Shown piece by piece: positions 43,806-53,604 of a DNA stretch of 64,000 nt; position 1 is the stretch's first letter; the number at the start of each line of letters is the position of its first letter. The translations under genes and the position numbers were made by a program. The DNA comes from Anaerolineaceae bacterium (GTDB lineage: Bacteria > Chloroflexota > Anaerolineae > Anaerolineales > Anaerolineaceae): NCBI GenBank assembly GCA_029265815.1, contig JAJUGU010000006.1, forward strand, positions 1-64,000, given 5' to 3'. The notes beneath the pieces were generated by a model. That model made no database searches and was not told the DNA's origin. It saw only the letters and a program-made list of their open reading frames with translations.

Positions 43806-45289
43806 AGCATCCAACGGGGAAGCAGATTCTTGATCCCTTTATTGTATGCTTTACCGCATCCTAATGCCTGTCCATCTTGATCTAATACAATCACATATCT
43901 GACCTGATCGGTGGAAAGGCAGGTTCCTAAATTTTCACCATTGAGCCACCTGCGGCACTCATGATCATCGAGGGTTAGCGTTCCACGTTGGCACCTGCCG
44001 CCAAAGCGGCTGATCCATTCTTGCGAAGGCTGAAAGCCGTCAGGCGTTTCTTCTCCAAGCAGCAATCCCGCGGATTGTACAGGAAGATCGCGGAACCTTT
44101 CTAACAGCAAAGAGGGGAAGAGGTAAATTTTTTGATCCCGTCGAATGAAGACGCGGCGTTCACGGGAGAGATATTCCTGCAAATCATACCCATAAGTATC
44201 ATTAAATTGACTGGAAAAAGCGGTTTCCTGTTTTTCTGTCAATTCGATAAAGCCGGCTGCTTCCATGTTGTGTGTTGGCGGATTGTTGACCGGTAAGGCA
44301 AGCGGCGCTGTTTTTTGAAAGACGCATGCAAAGAACCCTGCTGTGTGATAGCGGTGCGGCCAGAGCCGGATAGTTTTGGCTAATTCCGGGGAGTATTCCA
44401 TTTCATCCGTTTTTAGCAGACCGGGAGCGGGATCAGGGAGAATCTTCTGTGCATCTAATAATTTGACCGAAGACCGAAAATACTTTAAGACTCCATCGAC
44501 AACACCTTCATCTTCAACCGGAAGCAGGGTACAGGTTGAATAGACTACTTCTCCACCCACTTTCACGGCTTGCAGTGCGCTGGTGAGCAGCGCAGACTGT
44601 CTGGCTGATAGCTGTGTGCTTTCTTTTACGGTCACCGGCCGCAGAACATGTGAATCTGCGATCCGCAATCCTTGCATACTGCAGGGGGCATCGAGCAAGA
44701 CCCTGTCAAACATTTCAGGGTACCATCTGCCGTATCTTTCGCCAGGGAAACGGGTCACTGCACAGGCTACGGCTCCCCAATGTTGAAGGACAATGCGCAA
44801 TGCCGGGATACGGCTCTGACTGGAATCATTGGCGATCACCAGACCGCGATCAGATAATTTTGAGATCAGATGGGTTGTTTTTCCTCCAGGTGAAGCTGCC
44901 AGGTCAAGACAGACGCTTTCTTCATCATCATTTAAGTTAAAGAGTTCTACTGGCAGCATCGAGGCTGCTTCCTGGATGTAATACTTGCCTAACTTATGCT
45001 CGAGGACGCTACTGACTTCGGGACCGCTGCCGGTGATCACCCGATATCCGCTGAAGCAGAAAGGAATTCGTTCCAGAACCCAGCCATATTTGGTCTGGAG
45101 AAAATCTTTAAAATGGGCATCGGTCTTAAGTGGGTTGAAGCGAATAGCAGGCAGGAGGGGTTGGTCGATCTCTCTGGTTAAAAGCTCAAATTCTGCTGTG
45201 GTAAGCAGCTGTCGGTAGGTTTCAATCGCTGTTCTGAGGTCAAACGAAGATTCAACTGATGAAATCTGCTTTTTGGCTTTACGTTTCAT
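43802..45289 (-). CDS. RNA cytosine-C5-methyltransferase (NOL1/NOP2/Sun; RsmF-like)
   Basis: SAM-dependent rRNA m5C methyltransferase. The 495-residue protein has the NSUN core: motif I DLAASPGGKTTHL near 115, the DAPCSMQG motif IV near 190 and the TCTLLPVEDEG motif VI near 240, each with the catalytic Cys (the TC and PC cysteines). The C-terminal about 200 residues include a PUA-like region, as in RsmF/YebU. ATG 45289 overlaps the upstream stop as ATGA, so translation is coupled. It is the last gene of the tgt/Arm-like/Arm-like/NSUN run. Which cytosine is modified is not determinable here. Confidence 0.92.
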   Translation of the reverse strand: MKRKAKKQISSVESSFDLRTAIETYRQLLTTAEFELLTREIDQPLLPAIRFNPLKTDAHFKDFLQTKYGWVLERIPFCFSGYRVITGSGPEVSSVLEHKLGKYYIQEAASMLPVELFNLNDDEESVCLDLAASPGGKTTHLISKLSDRGLVIANDSSQSRIPALRIVLQHWGAVACAVTRFPGERYGRWYPEMFDRVLLDAPCSMQGLRIADSHVLRPVTVKESTQLSARQSALLTSALQAVKVGGEVVYSTCTLLPVEDEGVVDGVLKYFRSSVKLLDAQKILPDPAPGLLKTDEMEYSPELAKTIRLWPHRYHTAGFFACVFQKTAPLALPVNNPPTHNMEAAGFIELTEKQETAFSSQFNDTYGYDLQEYLSRERRVFIRRDQKIYLFPSLLLERFRDLPVQSAGLLLGEETPDGFQPSQEWISRFGGRCQRGTLTLDDHECRRWLNGENLGTCLSTDQVRYVIVLDQDGQALGCGKAYNKGIKNLLPRWML

Positions 45290-46119
45290 AATCCCTTCTT
45301 GATGCAAAATACGATTTCGTTTTCAAAAAGGATTTCGTGAACTTCACATGGAAGACCAGAAACCGATTGATCGATCAATCTGCGATCCTGGTCAAGCATA
45401 GAACGGCGGCCGGTCAAGCTGGACGTGGGCAGAGATACGAGTAGAAATCTGGCCGGAACGGACTGGAAAAAGGTGCGGTTGATGCCAGGCTGGCGCTGAT
45501 CAAAACGGTGAGCTTCCTTGAAGAAAAAAGCCACGTCAGCATTTTGCCCTAGGGGTTGCACGAGGATATCTGTGTGAGTCGCGCTGCCCCGTTGGCGAAT
45601 ATGCGTGAGGAAGGCAGCGATCAGATCTATACGCGGTTGGTGAAGATCAAAGGCATCATAGCGGACTTCGCTTTCGAGATTCATCCATGGCAATGAAAAA
45701 GGATTTAAACCACAGGCGAGGTCAAGGATGGAGTGAGGTTTTCCGGTGAACTCGAAGATACGCGAATAGAATTCATCAAGAATTGGGATACGTTCACGGG
45801 TGGACGCATGTTCCCTTAATATTTTAAGGCACCAGTCTTTCAGAATGGGTGATTGGGGGCGGTCAGGCATAGCAGCCAGCTCGGTCTTCAGTTTTTCATA
45901 ATCTGGATCACCCAGGTAGGGTGCCACAATATTGTGCAATTTCTCGCGAACAACTTTCTCGATATCAGCAGCTGGGATGCCGTGGGCTTCTGCCTGTTGT
46001 ACCAGATCACGAATGGTTTCAGGGGGAACCGCGAGATTGCGGTATTTACGCGACCCTGATAATTTGATAACCAGGTCGTTGATTTTTTCGGGGGTGAATA
46101 CAGAAGGTTTCTTGCTCAA
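45286..46119 (-). CDS. Arm/Rmt-family 16S rRNA methyltransferase-like protein, diverged copy
   Basis: A 277-residue homologue of the Arm/Rmt enzymes that methylate G1405 (N7) of 16S rRNA and give aminoglycoside resistance. Family hallmarks are SGSRKYRNL with the helical N-domain, HASTRERIPILDEFY near 105, and the SAM motif DLACGLNPFSLPW near 133. The catalytic-side motifs are altered: KEAHRFDQ replaces the usual K-T-(I/L)-PCLEQ, and the late GGxxKGM segment reads LTGRRSMLDQ. Start is TTG 46119 after AGAGAG; TTG 46143 is also in frame and would overlap the previous gene by 14 bases. It is coupled to the NSUN gene by ATGA. It may have lost or changed activity. Confidence 0.82.
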   Translation of the reverse strand: MSKKPSVFTPEKINDLVIKLSGSRKYRNLAVPPETIRDLVQQAEAHGIPAADIEKVVREKLHNIVAPYLGDPDYEKLKTELAAMPDRPQSPILKDWCLKILREHASTRERIPILDEFYSRIFEFTGKPHSILDLACGLNPFSLPWMNLESEVRYDAFDLHQPRIDLIAAFLTHIRQRGSATHTDILVQPLGQNADVAFFFKEAHRFDQRQPGINRTFFQSVPARFLLVSLPTSSLTGRRSMLDQDRRLIDQSVSGLPCEVHEILFENEIVFCIKKGL

Positions 46120-46129
46120 TGAAAACTCT

Positions 46130-46942
46130 CTATTTTTGCACAAGGAACGCGAGCTCGCCAGGAAATTCGAAACGGGTGATCTTCCAAGATTGACCCACGG
46201 TCAAATCGAGAAAATGTCTTTCATAATTTTGCACCATTCCTTTTGATTTTCCTCCAAGGCTTTTTGCCGGGAAGGAAACCAGCAGGGCTGCAGCATTTAG
46301 CTGGTTGAGTAGCCGATAACCGGCTTCTTTATCGACCTGTTCCAGGCAAGGGATGGTTTTCAGGATCAGAGCGAGATCATATGACCCTGCCGGCAGGTTT
46401 TGGGTCAGATCGCAGGTTTGCGCTTTGCCATCGATGTTGAAATGGGTAAAGAAGTCGTTCAAAAAGCCGGTCATATCTTCGTATATATCACAGGCGGTGT
46501 AGGTAAACCTGGCTGGAAGCGGCATCCAGGGGATTGACATGGGGTTCAATCCACATGCAACATCGAGAATCGAATGTAGAGAAGGAATTTTCTGCAGGGT
46601 TTCTGTGAAGAAGCGGGGCAGGATCGGCAGACGTTCACGGGTGGAAGCATGAGAGCCGAGCGCTTTAAGGATGTATGCCTTCACAACCGGGTCTTCGAGT
46701 TCAGAAGGGAGAGACTGAAGTTCTTCAAGTAAAGCATTGTAGCAAATGGGTTTTTCCTGGTATGCAGAACCGATCTGGTGCAGTTTATTGCGCGTAGATT
46801 TAATAATCTCTTTACCATTTTTGCCCTTTTGCATCTCTTTCAGAAGCAGGGAGCGGATCACTTCAGGAGTAATGTGGCTGTACTTATCAGAACTTTGAAC
46901 CTGCCGCACAAACTCATCAAGATCGAATTCTGGTTCAGGCAT
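46130..46942 (-). CDS. Arm/Rmt-family 16S rRNA (guanine-1405-N7)-methyltransferase-like protein
   Basis: A 270-residue homologue of ArmA/RmtB-type enzymes, known to methylate G1405 N7 of 16S rRNA and block 4,6-disubstituted deoxystreptamine aminoglycosides. Visible motifs are SSDKYSHI with KLHQIGSAY in the N-domain, HASTRERLPILPRFF near 97, the SAM motif DVACGLNPMSIPW near 122, LILKTIPCLEQ near 191 and SFPAKSLGGKSKGMVQNYE near 220. All are close to the clinical enzymes. It starts 8 bases inside the end of tgt, so translation is coupled. Such chromosomal genes could be self-protection or housekeeping; activity is inferred, not shown. Confidence 0.88.
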   Translation of the reverse strand: MPEPEFDLDEFVRQVQSSDKYSHITPEVIRSLLLKEMQKGKNGKEIIKSTRNKLHQIGSAYQEKPICYNALLEELQSLPSELEDPVVKAYILKALGSHASTRERLPILPRFFTETLQKIPSLHSILDVACGLNPMSIPWMPLPARFTYTACDIYEDMTGFLNDFFTHFNIDGKAQTCDLTQNLPAGSYDLALILKTIPCLEQVDKEAGYRLLNQLNAAALLVSFPAKSLGGKSKGMVQNYERHFLDLTVGQSWKITRFEFPGELAFLVQK

Positions 46943-48041
46943 GCTGGTACTTTCTGTTAATGCGATCGGTCAATAAGACCATGAAGCGCAGGTTGTGGAG
47001 TGTTGCCAGGCGCATGAAGAGCGTGTCACCCTGCTTAAAAAGATGATGCAGGTACCCGGTGGAATAATGCCTGCAGCAGGGGCAGTCACAGAATTCACTT
47101 ACCGGACGGTCGGAGCGAATATTACGCTCATTATCTACATAAAAATAGGTAAACCAATCTCCATCCAGCCCACAGCCAGCCGCGCTTTCTGGATGAGTAA
47201 AACAATACAGGCGTCCATGCCGCGCATCACGGGTTGGCATGGCACTGTCAAAAATATCGTAACCCAGATTGAAACTGGCGAGGACGTTTTCCGGATGCCC
47301 GATCCCCAGGGCATGCATTGGAAACTGATCAGGAATGACCTCGCGGGTGTAGGCAATGATATCGACAAGCAATTGATTGTTTTTGTCGAGAGGCCATCCA
47401 CCAAAACCAAAACCATCAAAACCAATTTCGAGCAGTGCATCAGCACAGCGTTTGCGCAGATCTTTGAACCCTCCGCCTTGAACTACAGCCATGATCAACG
47501 GGCGATCCTTTTCTCCCAGTCCTTTCTGTGTGATCAATTTGTGGTATTCTTGCTTGCTCTTCTTTGCCCAGGCAATGGTGCGTTCGACTGATGTGCGTTG
47601 AGCTGCATAACCTTCATCAACATGCGTGCAGTCATCCAGGCAGATTACAACATCTGAACCGTACCCGATTTGAAGCTGGATGGTTTTTTCTGGTGTGAGC
47701 TGGTACTTACGGCTGCCACCTTCAGGAACAAAAGTGATGCCTTTTTCATGAATCTGCCCGAATTTTGGATTTTGCCGAATGAGTGAGTAAGCCTGGAAAC
47801 CACCGGAATCAGTTACGATCGGCCTGTTCCATCCAGTCATACAATGCAGGCCTCCAAGTGATTGGATGGTGGAAGAACCGGGTCGTTGCATCAGGTGAAA
47901 TGTATTCATGACCAAAGCGCTTACACCGCAGTTTTCGAGGTCTTGTGCATCTACCGATCGGACAACGCCATAAGTGGCATCCGGCAAAAAGACCGGTGTT
48001 TGGATTTCAGTGTTTCTGAGGTGGATCACTCTGTTCTTCAT
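46935..48041 (-). CDS. tgt: Queuine / preQ1 tRNA-ribosyltransferase, divergent
   Basis: Exchanges guanine-34 of tRNA (His, Asp, Asn, Tyr) for a queuosine base. The 368-residue TIM-barrel protein has the TDSGGFQAYSL segment near residue 80 with the catalytic Asp, and the second catalytic region DSAMPTRDARHGR near 265. The zinc site CDCPCC near 320 is followed about 25 residues later by His. Several positions differ from typical bacterial TGT (FLPDATYGVVRSV, VICLDDCTHVD), suggesting altered base preference. I choose ATG 48041; TTG 48101 is upstream in frame. It heads the coupled run with the two Arm-like genes. Confidence 0.9.
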   Translation of the reverse strand: MKNRVIHLRNTEIQTPVFLPDATYGVVRSVDAQDLENCGVSALVMNTFHLMQRPGSSTIQSLGGLHCMTGWNRPIVTDSGGFQAYSLIRQNPKFGQIHEKGITFVPEGGSRKYQLTPEKTIQLQIGYGSDVVICLDDCTHVDEGYAAQRTSVERTIAWAKKSKQEYHKLITQKGLGEKDRPLIMAVVQGGGFKDLRKRCADALLEIGFDGFGFGGWPLDKNNQLLVDIIAYTREVIPDQFPMHALGIGHPENVLASFNLGYDIFDSAMPTRDARHGRLYCFTHPESAAGCGLDGDWFTYFYVDNERNIRSDRPVSEFCDCPCCRHYSTGYLHHLFKQGDTLFMRLATLHNLRFMVLLTDRINRKYQHA

Positions 48042-48120
48042 ATTTAAATTTTCAGGAATTACATTAATATTGGACTGTCGATTTTTATTTACAACAGTCA
48101 AGATAGTGGTTGCCAGCTTT

Positions 48121-48156
48121 CAGGTGCCATACTCTAATTATAAAGTATGGCACTTG
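48121..48156. other. Perfect hairpin between the GH5 gene and tgt
   Basis: The arms gtgccatact/agtatggcac are perfectly complementary across a ten-base AT-rich loop, and three further pairs (one G-U) extend them. It lies 63 bases after the GH5 stop and 80 bases before the tgt ATG, both on the minus strand. No T tract follows, so it could be a terminator, processing site or leader element. Confidence 0.5.
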
Positions 48157-48218
48157 AATATGATTGATTTATGGCTTAACGAATGACTTTCGCTCTTCAA
48201 TTCCTCAAATAATATGCA

Positions 48219-50093
48219 TCACCGATGTTCGATAATGACACTGTGCACTCCTGGTTCCGATGGCCAGTATTCGAGAATCTGTTGATCACTATTAATGAGC
48301 ACCTTTCCACCCGTCACATTCGGTTCGATCCCTTCGGGATACTGTATTTTCGGGATAAATATGATCGTTGGTGCGGTAAGCGCCAGGTTGCACTCAAATG
48401 TGTATTTAAAATAACCAGACCGGTAGTCAAATTTTAGCGAGAGCGGTATACCAGAAGTTTTGATGGGGTATGGCCTGATGACTGCTTCAAGAGCTCTGCC
48501 GCCTGAATTGATATCTTCAGGGTGAGTTTGCTGGTCACGGCAAAAAATGGAAAGATCTTCGTCATTCCACCTATCGCCACGCTCGTTGGTGTTGTCGGAG
48601 GTGTAATTCCAGAGTGTGTAATTGAGAAGGTTGGCATCCATGGCCTGCATACTACGATCCATCGCTTTCACCTGATCAGAGAAATCACCGGTTTTGAACG
48701 ATTTTTTATTATCCAGATCAAACGGGATGCCAAATTCACCAAACAAGATCGGAACATTCCCAAGGTTCTGGGCTGCCTGGGCTTTTACATCTGCCAATTG
48801 TTTCACATAAGAGCTGTTCACATTGCGCGTTCCGAATACAGGCTGCTGGGTAAAAAGATTGGCTCCCAGCCAGGGGATGAAACGTTTAAAGATCAGGGTA
48901 ACACCGTCGTACCAATGGGGAGCATAGACGACATTATGTTGAGTGGCTTCATGAAACACAGGCGCGGCTCTCTCTGTTTCACTTTCCAGAAAAATCATGG
49001 CATCACGATCCACCGAGTGGATCACGTCGATATATTTTCGGATATAAGCGAGCAGATGGTCTTGAACAAAACTGGCCGGGCGGCCCTTAACTTGATGGAA
49101 ATAATCAGGTTTTAATAATACTGGCTTCCCGTTTCGATCGATATCCCAAACGCCATTTTCTCGCCATACACAGGTTCTTCCTGGAAGCCAGACGGACTCC
49201 TGTTCATTATTCAGGGTGACATGACCTTCGACCACAGCACCGAAAACTCCGCGTCTTAAGACTTCAACCTTTTGTCGAAATCCAGATCCGAGCTGAAGGG
49301 ATTGCCAGGGAGTGGGAAAAATGCCCATTTCAAGGTCGCCATATCGTTTGCGCAGATCTGTTAGCCCGATATATCCATGCTGTGGTTCGTTATAAGTGTC
49401 GTAACCGATGACACAATCGAGCCCCTTTAATTTCTCAGCCACCTTGCGGACGCTGTCAAAGAAGTGGCTCTGTAAATACTCCTGGATGGGAATGCCTTCC
49501 ACCCGCGTTTTTGGCGCGTAATCATTACCCGCGAAGAACAACGTAAACATGGTTGCTGCTGCCAGCTTGCAGGCGTTGGTAGACCAGATCATTTTTGGAA
49601 AGGGATCACCATGTGTCTGATGCACGATGGCTGCGCCCGTGACCTTAAATTTTTGAATATCAAACCCCGCACATTCTAAAGTCCAACCGGGGGCTCCATC
49701 GCCGCCTGAAAAACGCGACCACACGTCTTGATGGGGATCCATAAACACGGTGAATCCGTAATCCCCCGCTTTCTTAACCACCTGATATAAATAGTCGAGG
49801 TATTCTTCATCATAAATTCCAGGCCCGGCATGTTCTACCGCCTCCCAGGTGAACAGAAACCTGAGACAATTAAACCCCCACTCGCGCAGGCGGGTGTAAT
49901 GTTCATCGGCCTCTTCCAGTGGAAACGGTCGGCCAACAAACGAGATGTCACGGTGATTAAAAAATCCTTCCAGTCTGTAAGATGAGCCATCTGGACGGGT
50001 TGGAACTTTGGAACTGCCTCCGAGATTGACCCCGCGCAGCAAGGCCACGCGGTCTTCTTCATCGATGAACCAGTTGTCTTTAATTTTGATCAT
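48219..50093 (-). CDS. Glycoside hydrolase family 5 (endoglycoceramidase/steryl-glucosidase-like)
   Basis: A 624-residue retaining glycosidase with no signal peptide. The GH5 pattern is clear: RGVNLGGSSK near the N-terminus, FNCLRFLFTWEAVEH near residue 78, FMDPHQDVWSRFSGG near 117-131, the acid/base Glu in YDTYNEPQ near 237, and the nucleophile Glu in PILFGEFGIPFD near 455. The layout (long barrel plus C-terminal beta-domain) recalls GH5_12-type steryl-beta-glucosidases and endoglycoceramidases. RBS GGAG. The lack of an export signal suggests an intracellular glycolipid or glycoside substrate. It stands alone upstream of tgt. Confidence 0.87.
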   Translation of the reverse strand: MIKIKDNWFIDEEDRVALLRGVNLGGSSKVPTRPDGSSYRLEGFFNHRDISFVGRPFPLEEADEHYTRLREWGFNCLRFLFTWEAVEHAGPGIYDEEYLDYLYQVVKKAGDYGFTVFMDPHQDVWSRFSGGDGAPGWTLECAGFDIQKFKVTGAAIVHQTHGDPFPKMIWSTNACKLAAATMFTLFFAGNDYAPKTRVEGIPIQEYLQSHFFDSVRKVAEKLKGLDCVIGYDTYNEPQHGYIGLTDLRKRYGDLEMGIFPTPWQSLQLGSGFRQKVEVLRRGVFGAVVEGHVTLNNEQESVWLPGRTCVWRENGVWDIDRNGKPVLLKPDYFHQVKGRPASFVQDHLLAYIRKYIDVIHSVDRDAMIFLESETERAAPVFHEATQHNVVYAPHWYDGVTLIFKRFIPWLGANLFTQQPVFGTRNVNSSYVKQLADVKAQAAQNLGNVPILFGEFGIPFDLDNKKSFKTGDFSDQVKAMDRSMQAMDANLLNYTLWNYTSDNTNERGDRWNDEDLSIFCRDQQTHPEDINSGGRALEAVIRPYPIKTSGIPLSLKFDYRSGYFKYTFECNLALTAPTIIFIPKIQYPEGIEPNVTGGKVLINSDQQILEYWPSEPGVHSVIIEHR

Positions 50094-50223
50094 GGTTTAC
50101 TCCAGTTTGTTTTTTCTCAACCGTTTTCAGTAGGATGCCCTCTATGCATTCCTGCCAATAATTAAACGCTAATATTCATTATTCATCAATAAACAAATAT
50201 CGATCTTAATTTCTTTAGATTCA

Positions 50224-50261
50224 TAAAAAACCCGCTGACTTTCAACTATCTGGCAGCGGGT
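50224..50261 (-). terminator. Rho-independent terminator of the FGGY/AGPS-like/GlpD operon
   Basis: The stem acccgctg/cagcgggt is followed on the minus strand by TTTTTT. It lies about 20 bases after the FGGY kinase stop. Confidence 0.8.
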
Positions 50262-50279
50262 AAATTTGAAAACGACAGG

Positions 50280-51842
50280 TCAATTCTTTGGCGGGTAACC
50301 TGTAATATCGCGAATTTCGTCGTATAGTGGTTTCAAGCGATCATACATACGGCAGTAGACCCGCTGGTAGAGTTCGTCGTATATGCGGTGATTTTCATTG
50401 ATCGGTTCGTAAGTCTGGCCTTTATGCGTCATTTCTCTGACTGCGGTTTCGAAATCCGGATGGAGTTTCAATCCTACAGCGAGATCCATGGCTGCGCCTA
50501 AACCACTGGTTTCATAGACATGCGGTGTGACTGCCGGTAACCCAAAAATATCGGCAGTGAGCTGCAAGGCTGCCTTGCTCTGGCTGCCGCCACCTGACAC
50601 CCTCAACTCGGTGATCGGAATATGGGTGCGTTTGACGGTGCGTTCCATGCCTTCTCGCAGGGCATAAGCCAACCCCTCAAGGATGGAACGGTAGAGGTGG
50701 GCGCGGGTGTGCACGTCTCCAAACCCGATAACCGCCCCCTTGGCTTCAGGCCCCGGAACCTTAAGGCCGGGAGACCAGTAGGGCTGCAGCGTGAGACCCA
50801 GCGAGCCGGGGGGAACTGCATTAACAAGATCGTCAAACAAGTCTTCAGTGGCAACCCCTCGTTCTTTTGAAAGGCGCTCTTCGTTCATTCCAAATTCGCG
50901 CTTGAACCAGGATACCATCCAGTAACCGCGGTAAATCTGAATTTCGAGCGAATACGCACCCGGAACGGCCGAAGGATACGGTGGAATCAAGGGGATGACC
51001 TCTACATATTTTCGGAGGGTGGTATTGATGGTGGCGGTGGTGCCGTAGGAAAGGCAGGCGATTGATGGATCGAGCGCACCTGAACCGATCACTTCACAGG
51101 CTTTGTCAGCTGCAGCGGCGATTAATGGCAAGCCTTCAGGGATGCCGGTGGCCTGTGCTGCTTCAGCGGCGATCACTCCTATCTGGCCGGTGGGCTTAAC
51201 GAGGTCTGGAAGCATCTCTTTGGCCACTGGAACAGCCTGCCACTTCCAATCATTCTTACCTGCCCAATCCTGTTTCTTGTAGTCAAACGGTAAATATGAA
51301 ACCAGGCAGCCAACCGAATCAGCGAAGCGCCCACACATGCGGTAGGTTAAGTAACCGGAGAGCAGCATGAATTTATAGGTTTTTGCCCAGATTTCCGGCT
51401 GGTTGCGCTGAAGCCAGTTGGATTCGGCTTCGGCCTGAAGGTAGGCGACTGTTTCGGTCATACCCGCAAGCCTGAAGAGCAATCCCCAGATACCTCCAAT
51501 GGGTTTCAATCCGGCAGTGCGGCGTTGATCGAGCCAGTGGATGGCGGGGCGCAAGGGCTGGCCGTTTTTATCGAGGTTGATCAACGTGGAGCGCTGGCTG
51601 GTAATGGAAACTCCGGCAATACTATCTTTATTTACTCCTGGGCGTGTCCAGAGCTGCTGGCAGGCATCGCATACGGCTTTCCAGAACACCTCTGCGTCTT
51701 GTTCTGCCCAGCCGGGGCTCACAGAATAATAAGGTACGATGGGAATTTGCGATTTGGCGATTAACGTTCCATGTAGATCAAAGAGCAGGGCACGAACAGA
51801 TTGAGTACCAGCATCGATTGCCAGCAAGTTCTCACGAGACAT
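50280..51842 (-). CDS. FGGY-family carbohydrate kinase
   Basis: Phosphorylates a sugar or polyol with ATP. The 520-residue protein opens [16 protein letters not shown] (phosphate-1 motif) and has the sugar-binding [11 protein letters not shown] near residue 48, [12 protein letters not shown] near 247 and the FGGY signature near 418 ([22 protein letters not shown]). The range includes glycerol, xylulose, gluconate and ribulose kinases; the neighbours (GlpD-like and AGPS-like) suggest glycerol or dihydroxyacetone, but the substrate is not proven. RBS GGAGG. It is the last gene of the run, 1 base after the AGPS-like stop. Confidence 0.9.
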   Translation of the reverse strand: MSRENLLAIDAGTQSVRALLFDLHGTLIAKSQIPIVPYYSVSPGWAEQDAEVFWKAVCDACQQLWTRPGVNKDSIAGVSITSQRSTLINLDKNGQPLRPAIHWLDQRRTAGLKPIGGIWGLLFRLAGMTETVAYLQAEAESNWLQRNQPEIWAKTYKFMLLSGYLTYRMCGRFADSVGCLVSYLPFDYKKQDWAGKNDWKWQAVPVAKEMLPDLVKPTGQIGVIAAEAAQATGIPEGLPLIAAAADKACEVIGSGALDPSIACLSYGTTATINTTLRKYVEVIPLIPPYPSAVPGAYSLEIQIYRGYWMVSWFKREFGMNEERLSKERGVATEDLFDDLVNAVPPGSLGLTLQPYWSPGLKVPGPEAKGAVIGFGDVHTRAHLYRSILEGLAYALREGMERTVKRTHIPITELRVSGGGSQSKAALQLTADIFGLPAVTPHVYETSGLGAAMDLAVGLKLHPDFETAVREMTHKGQTYEPINENHRIYDELYQRVYCRMYDRLKPLYDEIRDITGYPPKN

Positions 51843-51843
51843 C

Positions 51844-53586
51844 TTATTCCTCCAGGTCTTTACTCCAGCGCATTTCTTTTTGCTCCACGCTCATGTCCAA
51901 TCCCAGTGTGCCGCCGGGATTCATGATGAATTGCGGGTCAAAATGCTCTTTCAAAGCCCGGATGACATTCATCTGAGGGGTGCCGATCTGTCCTTCAAGC
52001 CAGGGAGCGGTTTGTTTACCGACTCCGTGATGGTGACTCATGGCAGCGCCACTTTTTTGAATAGCATCCAGGATTCCATATTGCAGGTCTAAATATTCCT
52101 TAATTGTATTGATTTTTGCAATAAAGATGAAATACAAATTGCCACCCTGGGGGTATGCATGCGAGAGGTGCGTCATACAAATGGTTCCCGGACGACTTTT
52201 GATGAATCCTCTGACAGTTTTATGAACCTGATCCATCTGCGACCAGGTTACCGCACACTCAAGCGTGTCAATCAAGATTCCGAAGTCTTGCAAGTCTTCG
52301 CGCATGTAAGGGTCACGGAAGCGGCCTTTTTCCCAGTTCTGAACCACCGGAGCAAAACTGATATTGAAGGCTCTATATTTGCGGCAGATGCGCCTGATCT
52401 GTCGATTGACATTGCGCGAAAACCCACGTTCACCCTCGGTGTGTCCGAGCAGCAGGCATTTTTGCATGGGTTTGAAGCCGAGGGCTTTTAGAACAGTATC
52501 AGCGGGAGTACCTTCAATGTGATACAGTTTCATCGCCACATCGGTTTCTTCGGGATCAGATAATCTGAAAACGGATGGATAACCGAATTCAGCCTGCATG
52601 ATCTCGCGGCAGGCTTCACGCGCATCGTCCCAGTTCTTGAACATGTAACTAAAGCGGCAGCGATTTTCAGGTTGCCAGCGGAAAATGCGCAGCGTGACTG
52701 CTGTGAGAACGCCAAAAGTACCCTCGCTGCCCATCATCATCTGATCAAAATCAGGACCATTTGCACTGCGCGGATGCGCACAAGTCTTGAACCTGCCGCG
52801 TGGTGTGGCATATTCCTGTGCAATGACGATGTCTTCAATTTTTCCGTAATAGGTGGAGTTCTGTCCGGCTCCACGCGTAACGACCCAGCCGCCCACACTG
52901 GAAAATTCAAAAGATTGCGGGAAATGGCCACAGGTATAGCGGCGTTTTGCACCAAGACGTTCAGGGGCGTGATTGAGCAATTCTTCCAGTTGTGGGCCTG
53001 TCATGCCAGCTTCAACGGTGATGGTTTGATCGATTTCGTTGAAAGAAATCAATTTGTTCATGTGCCGGCTCATATCCAAGGCAATGCCACCTTTGACGGC
53101 TTCGATACCTCGAGTTACTGAAGAACCTGCCCCGTAAATGTAGAGCGGGATCAGGTGTTCGACGCAGTAATCAACGATTCTCTGGATTTCTGAGTATGAA
53201 CGTGGCGCAACAACGACATCAGGGATGTTTTGAATGATATGTTTTCTTAGGCGGAGGGTGTCGATTGTTCCTCCTCCATAAGAACGGCTGATGCGGGTGT
53301 AAGTATCCATGAGAACATTTTCTTTCCCACACAATTGAGTGAGCCAATAGATATGGCTCGAATCGAGTTTGATCGGCATATCGATTTCCACAGGCTCAAG
53401 GCCGTAACCGACCGGTGTGCGTAAATCCTCATCTTTGAGGTTGAAGGTCTGCATCATCAATTTGACCAGCGCACTGTTGGGATGTTTAAATGCGGATGGA
53501 TCACCCCATTTGAAAAGAGAACGATATGAACGATCGGGCAGCTGGCCTTCGTACCAGTTTGGGCGAAATTTTATTTTCTTGGTCAT
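51844..53586 (-). CDS. FAD-binding oxidase, alkyldihydroxyacetone-phosphate-synthase-like
   Basis: A 580-residue flavoprotein of the VAO/PCMH fold. FAD-binding segments are [18 protein letters not shown] near residue 125-140, [12 protein letters not shown] near 150 and [28 protein letters not shown] near 228-255. The C-terminal SHHHGVGK near 531 is the His-rich active-site motif of alkyl-DHAP synthase (AGPS), the enzyme that replaces an acyl by an alkyl group to make ether lipids. RBS AGGAGGG. It sits between a GlpD-like gene and an FGGY kinase. Either ether-lipid synthesis or polyol oxidation would fit. Confidence 0.88.
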   Translation of the reverse strand: MTKKIKFRPNWYEGQLPDRSYRSLFKWGDPSAFKHPNSALVKLMMQTFNLKDEDLRTPVGYGLEPVEIDMPIKLDSSHIYWLTQLCGKENVLMDTYTRISRSYGGGTIDTLRLRKHIIQNIPDVVVAPRSYSEIQRIVDYCVEHLIPLYIYGAGSSVTRGIEAVKGGIALDMSRHMNKLISFNEIDQTITVEAGMTGPQLEELLNHAPERLGAKRRYTCGHFPQSFEFSSVGGWVVTRGAGQNSTYYGKIEDIVIAQEYATPRGRFKTCAHPRSANGPDFDQMMMGSEGTFGVLTAVTLRIFRWQPENRCRFSYMFKNWDDAREACREIMQAEFGYPSVFRLSDPEETDVAMKLYHIEGTPADTVLKALGFKPMQKCLLLGHTEGERGFSRNVNRQIRRICRKYRAFNISFAPVVQNWEKGRFRDPYMREDLQDFGILIDTLECAVTWSQMDQVHKTVRGFIKSRPGTICMTHLSHAYPQGGNLYFIFIAKINTIKEYLDLQYGILDAIQKSGAAMSHHHGVGKQTAPWLEGQIGTPQMNVIRALKEHFDPQFIMNPGGTLGLDMSVEQKEMRWSKDLEE

Positions 53587-53604
53587 GATTCCCTCCTATG
53601 AATA

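Noticed and set aside
48121-48156. preQ1 riboswitch upstream of tgt
   Set aside because: The hairpin has neither the preQ1-I nor the preQ1-II core and is a plain perfect stem.
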